Origin: Mycobacterium sp. 141
GTDB lineage: Bacteria; Actinomycetota; Actinomycetes; Mycobacteriales; Mycobacteriaceae
Length of the DNA stretch: 64,000 nucleotides
Direction: 5' to 3'
Assembly (NCBI RefSeq): GCF_000382405.1
Contig: NZ_KB908265.1
Span: 1 to 64,000, forward strand
Below, in pieces: positions 45,112-53,756 of the stretch. The position numbers and the translations under genes are program-made. The stretch's first letter is position 1; each line of letters opens with the position of its first letter. The notes under the pieces were generated by a model, which was not told where the DNA came from, did no database searches, and saw nothing but the letters and a program-made list of their open reading frames with translations.

Positions 45112-46185
45112 ATGACCAGTCTCGAAACGACGCACAGAAGCGGCCCCGTGCTGGGTCTGTGTCTGTTCCTCACGGTCGCCACTGTCCTGACGTGGCTGGT
45201 ATTCATCACCCTGCGGCGCGACGTCAGAGGATCCACCGCATCCTTCGACGCGCTCTTCACCGACGTGTTCGGCTTACGCGAGGGCGACGACGTCCGCGTG
45301 GCAGGAGTTCGGGTAGGGCGGGTGCAGAAAATCCAACTGCAGGGCACGCTCGCGAAGGTGTCGTTCATCGTGCAGGACGACCAGCGATTGACGGACCGGA
45401 CAGTGGCGGCGGTCAATTACCAGAACGTCGTCGGCCAACGATATCTGGCATTGGGGCGAGGACGCGGTGAGCCTGCACGGGTGCTTCCCCCCGGCAGCCT
45501 GATCAACGTCGATCACACTGAGCCGTCGTTCGACGTGGGTGCGTTGCTCAACGGCTACGAGCCGTTGTTCGCGGTGCTCGATCCCGATCAGGTCAACAAC
45601 CTCACCAACGCCGTCGTGGGCTCGCTGCAGGGCGATACCGCATCGATCACGCTGCTCGTGGACCAGACATCCACCCTGACAAAAACATTCGTCGGTCAGG
45701 ATCGGACGTTGGACAGGGCGCTCGCGAGCCTGGACGGTGTGGTCGGCAACCTCGCCCAGCAGAACGATCACTTCGATCGGTCGATTTCGCAGGCACGCCA
45801 GGCGGTCGCTGCGTTCGACGGCCGTAGGCAGGAGCTGGTTACCGCCATGGGAACAATGACGGCCGCGGTCGGAAGGTTGTCCCGAATCGCGCAGGACGTG
45901 CAACCGACCGTCGAACACATGCTGAACCGAGAGCCCGGCTACACGAAGCACATGCTCGACATCGAACCGCAGATCGCGTTCACAGGCCGCAATACCCCCT
46001 TGCTGCTCAAGGGCCTTTCGCGTGTTTTCGGCGAAGGTGCGTATATGAATGCCTATGCGTGTGACGTCAACATTTACGGCTTCTTCCCCGGACTCAACGA
46101 CGTCGTGCCGATCATCGTCAACGCAGCGACGCCGGGCGGGACCGCGATGCACACACCCAAGTGCAGGAATATGGCCGATGGGTAA
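45112..46185 (+). CDS. mceB: Mce family protein MceB
   Basis: A 357-residue Mce protein with N-terminal helix (about 13-34), Mce domain (FTDVFGLREGDDVRVAGVRVG) and helical domain. The YLALGRGRGEPARVLPPGSLI segment and the C-terminal CDVNIYGFFPGLNDV with a late Cys are typical of MceB. It has AGGAG upstream and overlaps mceC by eight bases. Confidence 0.92.
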   Translation: MTSLETTHRSGPVLGLCLFLTVATVLTWLVFITLRRDVRGSTASFDALFTDVFGLREGDDVRVAGVRVGRVQKIQLQGTLAKVSFIVQDDQRLTDRTVAAVNYQNVVGQRYLALGRGRGEPARVLPPGSLINVDHTEPSFDVGALLNGYEPLFAVLDPDQVNNLTNAVVGSLQGDTASITLLVDQTSTLTKTFVGQDRTLDRALASLDGVVGNLAQQNDHFDRSISQARQAVAAFDGRRQELVTAMGTMTAAVGRLSRIAQDVQPTVEHMLNREPGYTKHMLDIEPQIAFTGRNTPLLLKGLSRVFGEGAYMNAYACDVNIYGFFPGLNDVVPIIVNAATPGGTAMHTPKCRNMADG

Positions 46186-47176
46186 GAAGACCTGGCTCGG
46201 ATTCGTCGCGATGGTCTCTGCCAGCGCCCTCATCGGGGCCATGCTGCTCATCAAAGACGCCGGAATCGGCTACCACCGATACACGGCAGAGTTTCTTCAG
46301 GCGGCGGCGCTACGAGCCGACGACATCGTCACCGTCGCAGGCGTTCCGGTCGGAACCGTGACCGAGGTTCGGCTCGCCGGAGATCATGTCGAGGCTCGAA
46401 TCCGAGTTCGCGACGATGTGCCGGTCGGCAGGGACAGCCACGCTGCGATCAAGGTCACGACGCTGTTCGGATCCCGCTATCTCGAATTACGCCCGAGCGG
46501 TGACGGTGCGCCGGCCGATCGCACCATCGACTTGACCCACACCGAGGTTCCGTACGATCTGCAAGCCGCACTCGCCGACTCCACCAGAACTTTCGAACAA
46601 GTCGATGCCGATCGAATCGCCGACTCTCTCAACATCCTCAGCAAGCAGCTCGAAGGGCTGCCCGCTGTGGTGCCGCAGGCAATGGCCAACGTACAAGCGC
46701 TCTCATCGGTAGTAGCCGGGCGCCGCGATCAGATCGGTCGAGTGCTCCGCAACACCGAGCGCGTCACAAATATGTTGCACCGTCAGCAATCCGAGATCGG
46801 CAACTTCATTCGTCAAGGCGAAGACCTGGTGGGGGAGTTTGTCGCCCGTTCAGCAGCTTTCCACGCACTTATGCAGTCTTTGCGTGCGGTCGTCGACTCG
46901 TTACGGACAATCGTGGTCGATGACAGAGCGGCCCTCGACAGCGTCCTGTCCACTATGGAGCAACTGAGCGCGAAGTTCGCCGAGCAGGATGCGTTGTTCC
47001 GGAATCTCTTACAGATTGCGCCAGTGCCCATACGGGAGATCGCAAACGCCACCGGATTCGGCAATGCGGTCGAGGGAAACCCGCCTGCCGGTGCCCTCAT
47101 CGACTCCTGGATGTGTGCCATCAGCGGTCGCGCTCAACAGTTCGGCATGATCCCGTACCTCAAGGACTGCAAATGA
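46178..47176 (+). CDS. mceC: Mce family protein MceC
   Basis: A 332-residue Mce protein with N-terminal helix, Mce domain (LRADDIVTVAGVPVGTVTEVRL) and helical tail ending SGRAQQFGMIPYLKDCK. It is shorter than many MceC proteins, which often carry a Pro-rich tail. ATG 46178 lies inside the last codons of mceB. Confidence 0.92.
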   Translation: MGKKTWLGFVAMVSASALIGAMLLIKDAGIGYHRYTAEFLQAAALRADDIVTVAGVPVGTVTEVRLAGDHVEARIRVRDDVPVGRDSHAAIKVTTLFGSRYLELRPSGDGAPADRTIDLTHTEVPYDLQAALADSTRTFEQVDADRIADSLNILSKQLEGLPAVVPQAMANVQALSSVVAGRRDQIGRVLRNTERVTNMLHRQQSEIGNFIRQGEDLVGEFVARSAAFHALMQSLRAVVDSLRTIVVDDRAALDSVLSTMEQLSAKFAEQDALFRNLLQIAPVPIREIANATGFGNAVEGNPPAGALIDSWMCAISGRAQQFGMIPYLKDCK

Positions 47177-48288
47177 CCAAGAAACGCAAACGGCTGACAG
47201 TCGCCGGCGCCCTTGTCGCAGTACTCGTGACGGTTGTCGGTGCGGGATGGCATCTGTTGGCACGCCACGACCGCCCGATGAGCCTCACCGCGCAATTCGA
47301 CAGCGCTGCGGGTCTTTATGTCGGCAACGTTGTTGCGGTGCTGGGCGTTCCAGTAGGTGAGGTCACCAAGGTGACTCCCCGGGGCAGTTACGCAGAGGTC
47401 GAGTTCAGCGTGGACCACGCTGTACGGATACCCGCTGACGTACAAGCGGTGACGCTCTCGACATCGATACTCACCGACCGCCAAATCGAGTTGTCTCCGC
47501 CGTACCGGGGTGGGCCGGTGCTACGCAACGGTGACACCATCGGATTGCATCGCACGAAAACACCGGTCGAATTCGACCGGGTGCTCGGCATGCTCGACAA
47601 GCTCTCGAAGTCACTGAGCGGCGACGGCGCCGGCGGTGGCCCGGTGGCCGACATACTGGGTGCCGGCGACAACATCGTGGCCGGCCATGGCGACCAGATC
47701 AAATCCGCACTCGATGAGCTCTCGCGAGCCTTACGGTTGAGTGCCGACGGCGGCGACCAGACACGACAGCAGCTGACGACCGTCGTCAAGAACCTCAACT
47801 CGCTGTTGGACGCGGCGGCAGGTAACGACGCGACATTGCGCCAGTTCGGCTCGACCGTGCGCCAACTCAGCCAGATCCTGGCAGCAGAGGACTTCGGTTC
47901 AGGTTCGACCGGCAAACAGCTCAACGAAGTCGTCGAGCGGACCGGTGACATCCTCACGGCCAACCGAGATGTCATCCGGCAGGGAATCAGCAATGGCAAC
48001 ACCAGTATTCAGTCGCTGTACGACCGGCAGCGCGAGCTGGCCGAGTTCTTCGACGTCCTGCCGCTGATGGCAGACAACCTCTACAACGCGGTCGATCAGC
48101 ACAGCGGTGCACTACGGGCGCACTTCCTGGCCGACCGGATGGTGTTCGACGGCCAGATGGCGAAAGAGGTGTGCAACATGATGGGTCTGCGTCAACTCGG
48201 ATGTAGCACCGGGACATTGCAGGATTACGGGCCCGACTTCGGGCTGACCAACATGCTCGACGGACTTGCGGCGATGGGGCAGAAATGA
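47173..48288 (+). CDS. mceD: Mce family protein MceD
   Basis: A 371-residue Mce protein: N-terminal helix (about 8-28), Mce domain (YVGNVVAVLGVPVGEVTKVTP) and a helical domain with repeated heptad-like segments (LDELSRALRLS, VVKNLNSLLDAAAG). ATG 47173 overlaps the mceC stop (ATGA). Confidence 0.92.
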   Translation: MTKKRKRLTVAGALVAVLVTVVGAGWHLLARHDRPMSLTAQFDSAAGLYVGNVVAVLGVPVGEVTKVTPRGSYAEVEFSVDHAVRIPADVQAVTLSTSILTDRQIELSPPYRGGPVLRNGDTIGLHRTKTPVEFDRVLGMLDKLSKSLSGDGAGGGPVADILGAGDNIVAGHGDQIKSALDELSRALRLSADGGDQTRQQLTTVVKNLNSLLDAAAGNDATLRQFGSTVRQLSQILAAEDFGSGSTGKQLNEVVERTGDILTANRDVIRQGISNGNTSIQSLYDRQRELAEFFDVLPLMADNLYNAVDQHSGALRAHFLADRMVFDGQMAKEVCNMMGLRQLGCSTGTLQDYGPDFGLTNMLDGLAAMGQK

Positions 48289-49406
48289 CCGCGTTTCAAT
48301 GCAATTGGCAGCGAGTGGTTGTCGTCGTCTCAACGGTGTTGCTGACCGCGGGATGCTCGATGAACGGACTGTCTGATCTACCCCTTCCCGCCCCGGGCAT
48401 GGGAACCGGTGGTTATCGGCTGACGGTCCTGTTCGCGAACGTGCTCAATCTGCCTGAACACGCCAAGGTCAAGCTTGCCGGTGCGGATATCGGGCAGGTT
48501 GAGGCGATGACGGCGCGTGACTACATCGCCGCGACTACGCTCCGGATCGACAAGAAGATCCAGTTACCGATGGGCAGTACCGCCGAACTCCGTTCTGCCA
48601 CACCCCTTGGCGACGTGTTTGTGTCGATTGTCCCACCGCGCAGAGCACAGTTCGGGGCGCTGCTCAAGGACGGTGACACGATCGGGCTCGATTCCACCAC
48701 AGCGGCAGCCACCGTCGAGTCGGTCTTGAGTTCAGCCGCGGTTCTCGTCAACGGGGGAGCGGTGCACAACCTAGCCAATATCGTCAATGGGATGGGCAAG
48801 GCTGCTGGCCCAGACGGCAGCGCATTCGGCGATCTGGTGGGCAAGTCGAATCGACTGCTGGAAACGGTGAATACGCGTTCGGGACAGATAGATTCGGCGA
48901 TGAGTGAGACTGTGCGACTGGCCGAGTTGCTGGAGGCGAAGAATCAAGAAGTCACCGATCTACTTCAGGCCGCCGATCCAGCGACCGCGACGTTGGCGGG
49001 CAGCACAGACCAAGCGTCCGACCTCGCCCTGATGCTCGGCGATATCGCCGGTGCCCTGCGGAAGTTCCCGTCTGTGGCGGGCACGGACAGTAGCGGCAGG
49101 AGCGTCGTTGCTGACGCGGACACTGTCGCGAGTGCATTAAATGACGTGGTGCTGGATCCCCAGACCAGCCTGGCTTCTCTGAACCGGTTGTACGCACCCT
49201 TCATCAAGATCACGGCGGGCACGGCCATGGCGGGAACCGCCGGCATCGACAGACTCGTCCTGGGCTCGATTCCCGATGCAGGGTTCGCCGGCGATCCTGG
49301 ATTCCACGGCCCCAAGCGTGCCGATTGGCACAAGTTCGTCGGATCGATCAAATTCGCACTCTGGCGGCTACAGGAGCGGGTGGTGGGTCGAGGGCCTCAG
49401 CAGTGA
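48285..49406 (+). CDS. mceE: Mce family lipoprotein MceE
   Basis: A 373-residue Mce lipoprotein with signal peptide and lipobox LTAGC at residues 20-24, then the Mce domain (NLPEHAKVKLAGADIGQVEAM) and helical domain. The lipid anchor is the usual mark of position E. It overlaps mceD and mceF by four bases each. Confidence 0.92.
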   Translation: MTAFQCNWQRVVVVVSTVLLTAGCSMNGLSDLPLPAPGMGTGGYRLTVLFANVLNLPEHAKVKLAGADIGQVEAMTARDYIAATTLRIDKKIQLPMGSTAELRSATPLGDVFVSIVPPRRAQFGALLKDGDTIGLDSTTAAATVESVLSSAAVLVNGGAVHNLANIVNGMGKAAGPDGSAFGDLVGKSNRLLETVNTRSGQIDSAMSETVRLAELLEAKNQEVTDLLQAADPATATLAGSTDQASDLALMLGDIAGALRKFPSVAGTDSSGRSVVADADTVASALNDVVLDPQTSLASLNRLYAPFIKITAGTAMAGTAGIDRLVLGSIPDAGFAGDPGFHGPKRADWHKFVGSIKFALWRLQERVVGRGPQQ

Positions 49407-50614
49407 GCGGCAGTCGACGCAGCGCATGGTTGGCGATACCGGCACTGATAGTCACCCTCGCGATATCGGTCTCTTACTTGATGTTCGGTGTGCTCCAAGT
49501 CAAGCCGTTATCGCGCGACTACCGCATCACGGTCCAGCTTTCAACGTCGGGCGGGCTGTTACCCAACCAGGCGGTGACGCTGCGCGGGGTGCGGATAGGA
49601 AGGGTCGAATCGCTGAATCTCACGCCAGGCGGCGTGGACGCGGTCCTCACTGTTGCGGGGGATGCTCATATACCCGAATCCAGCACCGTTCGGGTATCGG
49701 CACTCTCGGCGGCCGGCGAACAGTATGTCGACTTCGCGGCAGCCTGGAATGGCGGACCATTTCTGACTGACGGAGATGTCATAGCGCGCGACAGGACTGC
49801 TACTCCGGTACCGATGGCCGAGTTGTTGTCACACGCAGACGGGCTGTTGGCACAGGTGGATCCGGCCAAACTGGAGCGCATCAAGGCTGAACTGAGTCTG
49901 AGTGCCGCAGGCCCCGAAAAACTTTCGTCGATCGTCGACGGGGGAGTGTTTCTGCTTTCGACGTTGGATTCGGTGCTACCCGAAACCGTCGGCATCATCA
50001 AGAACAGCAGGATCGTGCTGTCATCGGCAGTCGACGTAAATAACGGAATCGCCCGCACCGCAGTGAATTTCCGTCACACTCTGCGCGGAGTCGCGGCAAT
50101 GCAAGGTGGCTATCGCCGGTTGATCGAGCAGTCACCGGGTGTGCTCGGTACGGTCGACAACCTGTTCACCGACAACTCCGACACAATGGTGCAATTGCTG
50201 GGAAACCTGGCCACGGTAACTCGACTGTCGTATGTCCGGGTCCCTGCGCTCAATGCCCTCTTTCCAGACTATCGAGGTTCGGCGCTCGAGGCGTTCATCA
50301 GCACCATGCACGACCATGGACTGTGGGTGACTGCCGACATCTATCCGCGGTACTCCTGCGATTACGGCACGCCTCGCCGTCCCCCGTCGGCGGCGGACTA
50401 CCCCGAACCGTTCCTCTACACGTACTGTCACGACGACGACCCCAGCCTGCTTGTCAGGGGCGCCCGGAATGCGCCGCGACCGGCTGGAGATGATACGGCG
50501 GGGCCGCCGCCCGGCGCGAGCCTCGCCACCACCGCCGACCCAACCCCTAAGGGCCGCTACACCATTCCGACGCCTTACGGTGGCCCGACGCTACCGATCG
50601 AGCCCCCGCGCTGA
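49403..50614 (+). CDS. mceF: Mce family protein MceF
   Basis: A 403-residue Mce protein with N-terminal helix (about 10-30), Mce domain (LLPNQAVTLRGVRIGRVESLNL) and helical domain. A Pro-rich end (GRYTIPTPYGGPTLPIEPPR) closes it. The start is GTG 49403 within the mceE stop. It is the last gene of the 21.6-kb rightward run that starts at 29036. Confidence 0.92.
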   Translation: MSGSRRSAWLAIPALIVTLAISVSYLMFGVLQVKPLSRDYRITVQLSTSGGLLPNQAVTLRGVRIGRVESLNLTPGGVDAVLTVAGDAHIPESSTVRVSALSAAGEQYVDFAAAWNGGPFLTDGDVIARDRTATPVPMAELLSHADGLLAQVDPAKLERIKAELSLSAAGPEKLSSIVDGGVFLLSTLDSVLPETVGIIKNSRIVLSSAVDVNNGIARTAVNFRHTLRGVAAMQGGYRRLIEQSPGVLGTVDNLFTDNSDTMVQLLGNLATVTRLSYVRVPALNALFPDYRGSALEAFISTMHDHGLWVTADIYPRYSCDYGTPRRPPSAADYPEPFLYTYCHDDDPSLLVRGARNAPRPAGDDTAGPPPGASLATTADPTPKGRYTIPTPYGGPTLPIEPPR

Positions 50615-50757
50615 CACTTCGCGTTTGTGGACTTGTTCGGTTGCGGACTCGGCGCCGGTATTCGTTCGGCACATACGGCAATCAATCGCAGCAGACGAAC
50701 AAACCACAGCATCGCGGTGGCGTGCAGGCGGATATGAAAACGGGAATACCGGGTCAC
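50575..50757 (-). CDS. Possible small leaderless protein under a Zur-type box
   Basis: On the reverse strand a GTG at 50757 begins a 60-residue frame: MTRYSRFHIRLHATAMLWFV then RLLRLIAVCAERIPAP and a Ser/Pro/Lys tail. TATCAT lies six bases before the GTG, as expected for a leaderless mycobacterial start, and is inside the 50759 box. The frame runs antisense over the last codons of mceF. I do not recognise it. It could be a chance frame. Confidence 0.3.
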   Translation of the reverse strand: MTRYSRFHIRLHATAMLWFVRLLRLIAVCAERIPAPSPQPNKSTNAKCQRGGSIGSVGPP

Positions 50758-50758
50758 A

Positions 50759-50783
50759 TATTAATGATAATGATTTTCATTAG
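50759..50783. promoter_or_regulatory. Zur-type box in the gap after mceF (no obvious target)
   Basis: TAATGATAATGATTTTCATTA contains AATGATTTTCATT (50769-50781). It lies between the end of mceF and the end of the convergent pxpA gene, a place without a normal promoter. The 201-base gap holds no other clear feature apart from the small reverse frame at 50575-50757. Confidence 0.72.
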
Positions 50784-50815
50784 GGCGGCCAGCTCTGCGC
50801 CAAGCGTGAGGCTTG

Positions 50816-51577
50816 TCAACCGAACGCAGCCAGCGCGATCCCTTCGGCGACCAAACGCGCTCGCACCGTTGTGGCGATCTGCACCGCTCCGGGCGAATCG
50901 CCGTGCACACAAATCGATTCCGGCTTGATCGAGATGGTTACGCCGTCGGCGGTGATCACCTGTCCCGTCGTCACCATCGTGGCGACCCGGTCGGCGATCT
51001 CCACCGGGTCGTGTATAACGGCTCCTGGTTCGCGTCGGGAGACCAGCGTGCCGTCGGAGCGGTAGGCGCGGTCGGCGAACGCCTCCGACACCGTGCGCAG
51101 GCCGAGGCGCCGCGCCTCGGCGAAGAACGCGGAGCCGGCCAGGCCCAGCACCGGCAGCCCGGGATCGACGGCGTGCACGGCTGCCGCGACCGCGACCGCT
51201 TGCTCGGCATGGGTGACGATCGCGTTGTACAGCGCACCATGGGGTTTGACGTAGCTTACGGAGGTTCCCGCTGCAACCGCGATCGCCTGCAGGGCGCCGA
51301 TCTGGTAGATGATCTCGGCTGTCAGTTCCTCGGGCGCAACGTCGATGAACCGCCTGCCGAAGCCGGCCAAGTCCCGATAGCTGACTTGCGCACCGACCTG
51401 GACGCCCCGATCGGCAGCTATCCGACAGGTGCGCAGCAGCAGCGCCGGGTCGCCGGCATGAAAGCCGCAGGCCACGTTGGCGCTCGTGACGACACCGAGC
51501 ATGGCCTCGTCGTCACCGAGCTGCCACACCGAAAAGCTCTCGCCGAGGTCGGCGTTGAGATCGACTGTCGCGCCCAC
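50816..51577 (-). CDS. pxpA: 5-oxoprolinase subunit A (LamB/YcsF family)
   Basis: A 253-residue LamB/YcsF protein starting VDLNADLGESFSVW, with ANVACGFHAGDP and YVKPHGALYNAI, the conserved metal and active-site motifs. PxpA works with PxpB and PxpC to open 5-oxoproline; those partners are not in this window. The start is GTG 51577. It lies 9 bases downstream of the CobW gene on the same strand and so could be transcribed from the Zur-controlled promoter at 52732. Confidence 0.9.
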   Translation of the reverse strand: MGATVDLNADLGESFSVWQLGDDEAMLGVVTSANVACGFHAGDPALLLRTCRIAADRGVQVGAQVSYRDLAGFGRRFIDVAPEELTAEIIYQIGALQAIAVAAGTSVSYVKPHGALYNAIVTHAEQAVAVAAAVHAVDPGLPVLGLAGSAFFAEARRLGLRTVSEAFADRAYRSDGTLVSRREPGAVIHDPVEIADRVATMVTTGQVITADGVTISIKPESICVHGDSPGAVQIATTVRARLVAEGIALAAFG

Positions 51578-51586
51578 GGCTCCAGC

Positions 51587-52723
51587 TTAGGAGGCATGCA
51601 CGTGCGTGACGTTCCACTCCGGTAGCGGATCGGGGTAGCGCAGCCACGCTTGTTCGCCAAGGGCCAGCTCGTCGTCGGTCAGCAGCGCACCGCGCAGCAG
51701 GGCGTCGAGCCCGTCACGGTCGATGCGGATACCGATGAACACGATCTCCTGGCCCGGTTCGATCTCGGTCGACGACCAGAACTGAGCGGGCTCGATGACG
51801 AGGTTGGGCCCGGCCTGCGACCAGATCGCGGCGATCGAGGGCCTGCTGGCGATCCAGCAGAAACCCTTGCTGCGCAGCAGGCCGGTGATCTGATCGAGCG
51901 CCGCCGACAGCCGCTGGGGGTGAAACGGCCGGTCGGCGCGAAACGTCATCGAGCCGATGCCGTACTCCTCGGTCTCCGGTGTGTGTCCGTCGGCGATCTC
52001 CTCGTCCCAGCCTGGTGCCGCCGCGGCGGCAATCGGGTCGAACAGACCGGTGTTCAGCACTTCGTCGAGGTCGACGACGCCGTGGTCGGTGTGTATGAGT
52101 CGGGCCTTGGGATTGAGCCGGCGTACTACCGCCTCGACCGCTCCGAGCCGCTGTTCGCCGACCAGGTCGGTCTTGTTGAGCAGGATGACATCGGCGAACT
52201 CGACTTGATCGACGAGCAGGTCGGCGACGCTGCGCGCGTCGCCCGGTCCCGCGGTCATCTCGCGGGTGGCCAGCGCTTCTCCTCTGGCCAACTCGGTCAG
52301 GAACGTCGACGCGTCGACGACCGTCACCAACGTGTCCAATCGAGCCAGTGCGCCCAGGCTGAAGCCGTCCTCGAATTCCCAGCTGAACGTCGCCGCGACC
52401 GGCATGGGTTCGGAGATGCCGGTCGATTCGATCACCAGATGGTCGAACCGGTTCTGCCGGGCCAGCTCACCGACGGCCTCGATGAGGTCTTCACGCAGTG
52501 TGCAGCAGATGCAGCCGTTGGTGAGTTCGACGAGCTTCTCCTGGGTCCGGTCGAGATGTCCCTGCCCGGCGATGAGGGCCGCGTCGATGTTGATCTCGCT
52601 CATGTCGTTGACGATGACCGCGACGCGTCTGCCGTCACGGTTGGCCAGGATGTGGTTGAGCAGCGTGGTCTTGCCTGCGCCGAGGAAGCCGGACAGGACC
52701 GTGACGGGTAACAAGGGGGTCAT
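51587..52723 (-). CDS. CobW/G3E GTPase, zinc metallochaperone type
   Basis: A 378-residue G3E GTPase with intact motifs: Walker [15 protein letters not shown] (residues 10-23), the metal site [12 protein letters not shown] (CxCC), Asp in [11 protein letters not shown] and base motif NKTDL. The C-terminal CobW domain begins near [13 protein letters not shown]. Zur-controlled members (ZigA/ZNG1-like) deliver zinc to client enzymes when zinc is scarce. ATG 52723 is 9 bases from a perfect Zur-type box and divergent from znuA. It contrasts with the degenerate copy at 18028. Confidence 0.88.
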   Translation of the reverse strand: MTPLLPVTVLSGFLGAGKTTLLNHILANRDGRRVAVIVNDMSEINIDAALIAGQGHLDRTQEKLVELTNGCICCTLREDLIEAVGELARQNRFDHLVIESTGISEPMPVAATFSWEFEDGFSLGALARLDTLVTVVDASTFLTELARGEALATREMTAGPGDARSVADLLVDQVEFADVILLNKTDLVGEQRLGAVEAVVRRLNPKARLIHTDHGVVDLDEVLNTGLFDPIAAAAAPGWDEEIADGHTPETEEYGIGSMTFRADRPFHPQRLSAALDQITGLLRSKGFCWIASRPSIAAIWSQAGPNLVIEPAQFWSSTEIEPGQEIVFIGIRIDRDGLDALLRGALLTDDELALGEQAWLRYPDPLPEWNVTHVHAS

Positions 52724-52731
52724 CGAACTCC

Positions 52732-52756
52732 TTAATGAAAATGATTTTCAGTATGA
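52732..52756. promoter_or_regulatory. Zur-type operator between cobW and znuA
   Basis: TTAATGAAAATGATTTTCAG contains the perfect 15-base palindrome TGAAAATGATTTTCA (52736-52750). It is the best match in the window. It overlaps the promoter region of the leftward CobW gene and lies 47 bases before the znuA GTG. Confidence 0.9.
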
Positions 52757-52778
52757 TGATCCGGGAGTGCGCGGATTA

Positions 52779-52801
52779 ATGCAAACGGTTATCGTTATCG
52801 C
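52779..52801 (+). promoter_or_regulatory. Second, weaker Zur-like box at znuA
   Basis: AACGGTTATCGTT (52784-52796) fits the AATGATTATCATT pattern with changes at three positions and keeps inverted-repeat symmetry AACG/CGTT. It ends seven bases before the znuA GTG at 52803. A tandem operator here would tighten control of the importer. Confidence 0.5.
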
Positions 52802-52802
52802 C

Positions 52803-53756
52803 GTGAAACTCACCTTGCCCCGCACACTGCGCGCTACAGCCGCCGCCGCGCTGCTCGCTGCACCCTTGGCTCTGGCCGCCTGCTCCGGCTCCGGCACCGA
52901 GACTGCTTCGTCGACAAGCGCTGCCGCCGCCGGTGACTGCCCGACCACGCCGCTCAACGTCGTCGTCAGCGTCGACCAGTGGGGCGACATAGTCTCCGAC
53001 CTCGGCGGGGCCTGCGCCAAGGTCACGACCGTGTTGGCCAGTTCGTCGGTCGACCCGCACGACTACGAACCCTCGCCGTCGGACGCGGCCAAGTTCGCCG
53101 GTGCCCAACTGGTCGTCATCAACGGCGGCCACTACGACGAGTGGGCGGCCAAGCTGGCCGCGACTTCGGCGGCGAGTGCGCCGGTCGTCAACGCCATCGA
53201 TCTCGATCGCGGCGAAGGCGCCGGCGTCAATCCCCACGCCTGGTACCGCCCGGCCACGGTGACGGCCGTTGCCGATGCGGTCACGGCCAAACTGAGCGAT
53301 CTGGCCCCGCCGGCCAAGGACTATTTCCAGGAACGGCGCTCGGCATTCACCGACCAGATGAAGCCCTACACTCAGCTCATCGACACCATCAAGACCAAGG
53401 GTGCGGGCAAGACCTACGCCGCCACCGAAGCCGTGTTCGACGACATGGCCGGCGCGCTCGGGTTATCCGACCGCACGCCCGAGGGCTATCAGGCGGCGTC
53501 GTCCAACGAGACCGATCCCTCACCTGCCGACCTGGACGCCTTCCTGCGGCTGCTGGGCGACAAGGGCGTCGACGTGCTGATTTACAACACCCAGACCGAA
53601 GGGTCGGTGCCGGAGCAGATCCGTGCCGCGGCCGAGAAGGCAGGAGTTCCGGTGGTCGAAGTCACCGAAACGGTGGCGCCGGGAGCGAAGTCGTTCGAGG
53701 CTTGGCAGGTGGACCAACTCACCGCTCTTGCCAAAGCCCTCCAGATCCAGACGTGA
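52803..53756 (+). CDS. znuA: Zinc-binding lipoprotein ZnuA
   Basis: A 317-residue cluster A-I solute-binding protein with signal peptide and lipobox LAAC (near residue 24). Zinc ligands are the His in VDPHDYEPSPSD, the His in NGGHYDEW or VNPHAWYRP and the acidic residue in SNETDPSPADLD. It lacks the long His-rich loop of some ZnuA proteins. GTG 52803 gives a compact signal peptide (KLTLPRTLR); ATG 52779 is in frame but would add residues. It is first in the znuACB operon, with Zur-type boxes upstream. A manganese substrate is less likely given the boxes. Confidence 0.88.
   Translation: MKLTLPRTLRATAAAALLAAPLALAACSGSGTETASSTSAAAAGDCPTTPLNVVVSVDQWGDIVSDLGGACAKVTTVLASSSVDPHDYEPSPSDAAKFAGAQLVVINGGHYDEWAAKLAATSAASAPVVNAIDLDRGEGAGVNPHAWYRPATVTAVADAVTAKLSDLAPPAKDYFQERRSAFTDQMKPYTQLIDTIKTKGAGKTYAATEAVFDDMAGALGLSDRTPEGYQAASSNETDPSPADLDAFLRLLGDKGVDVLIYNTQTEGSVPEQIRAAAEKAGVPVVEVTETVAPGAKSFEAWQVDQLTALAKALQIQT

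Noticed and set aside
19253..52801. Reading the AT-rich palindromes as iron (IdeR) boxes
   Set aside because: IdeR boxes follow TTAGGTTAGGCTAACCTAA; these lack that pattern and sit by zinc importer and C-minus ribosomal genes.
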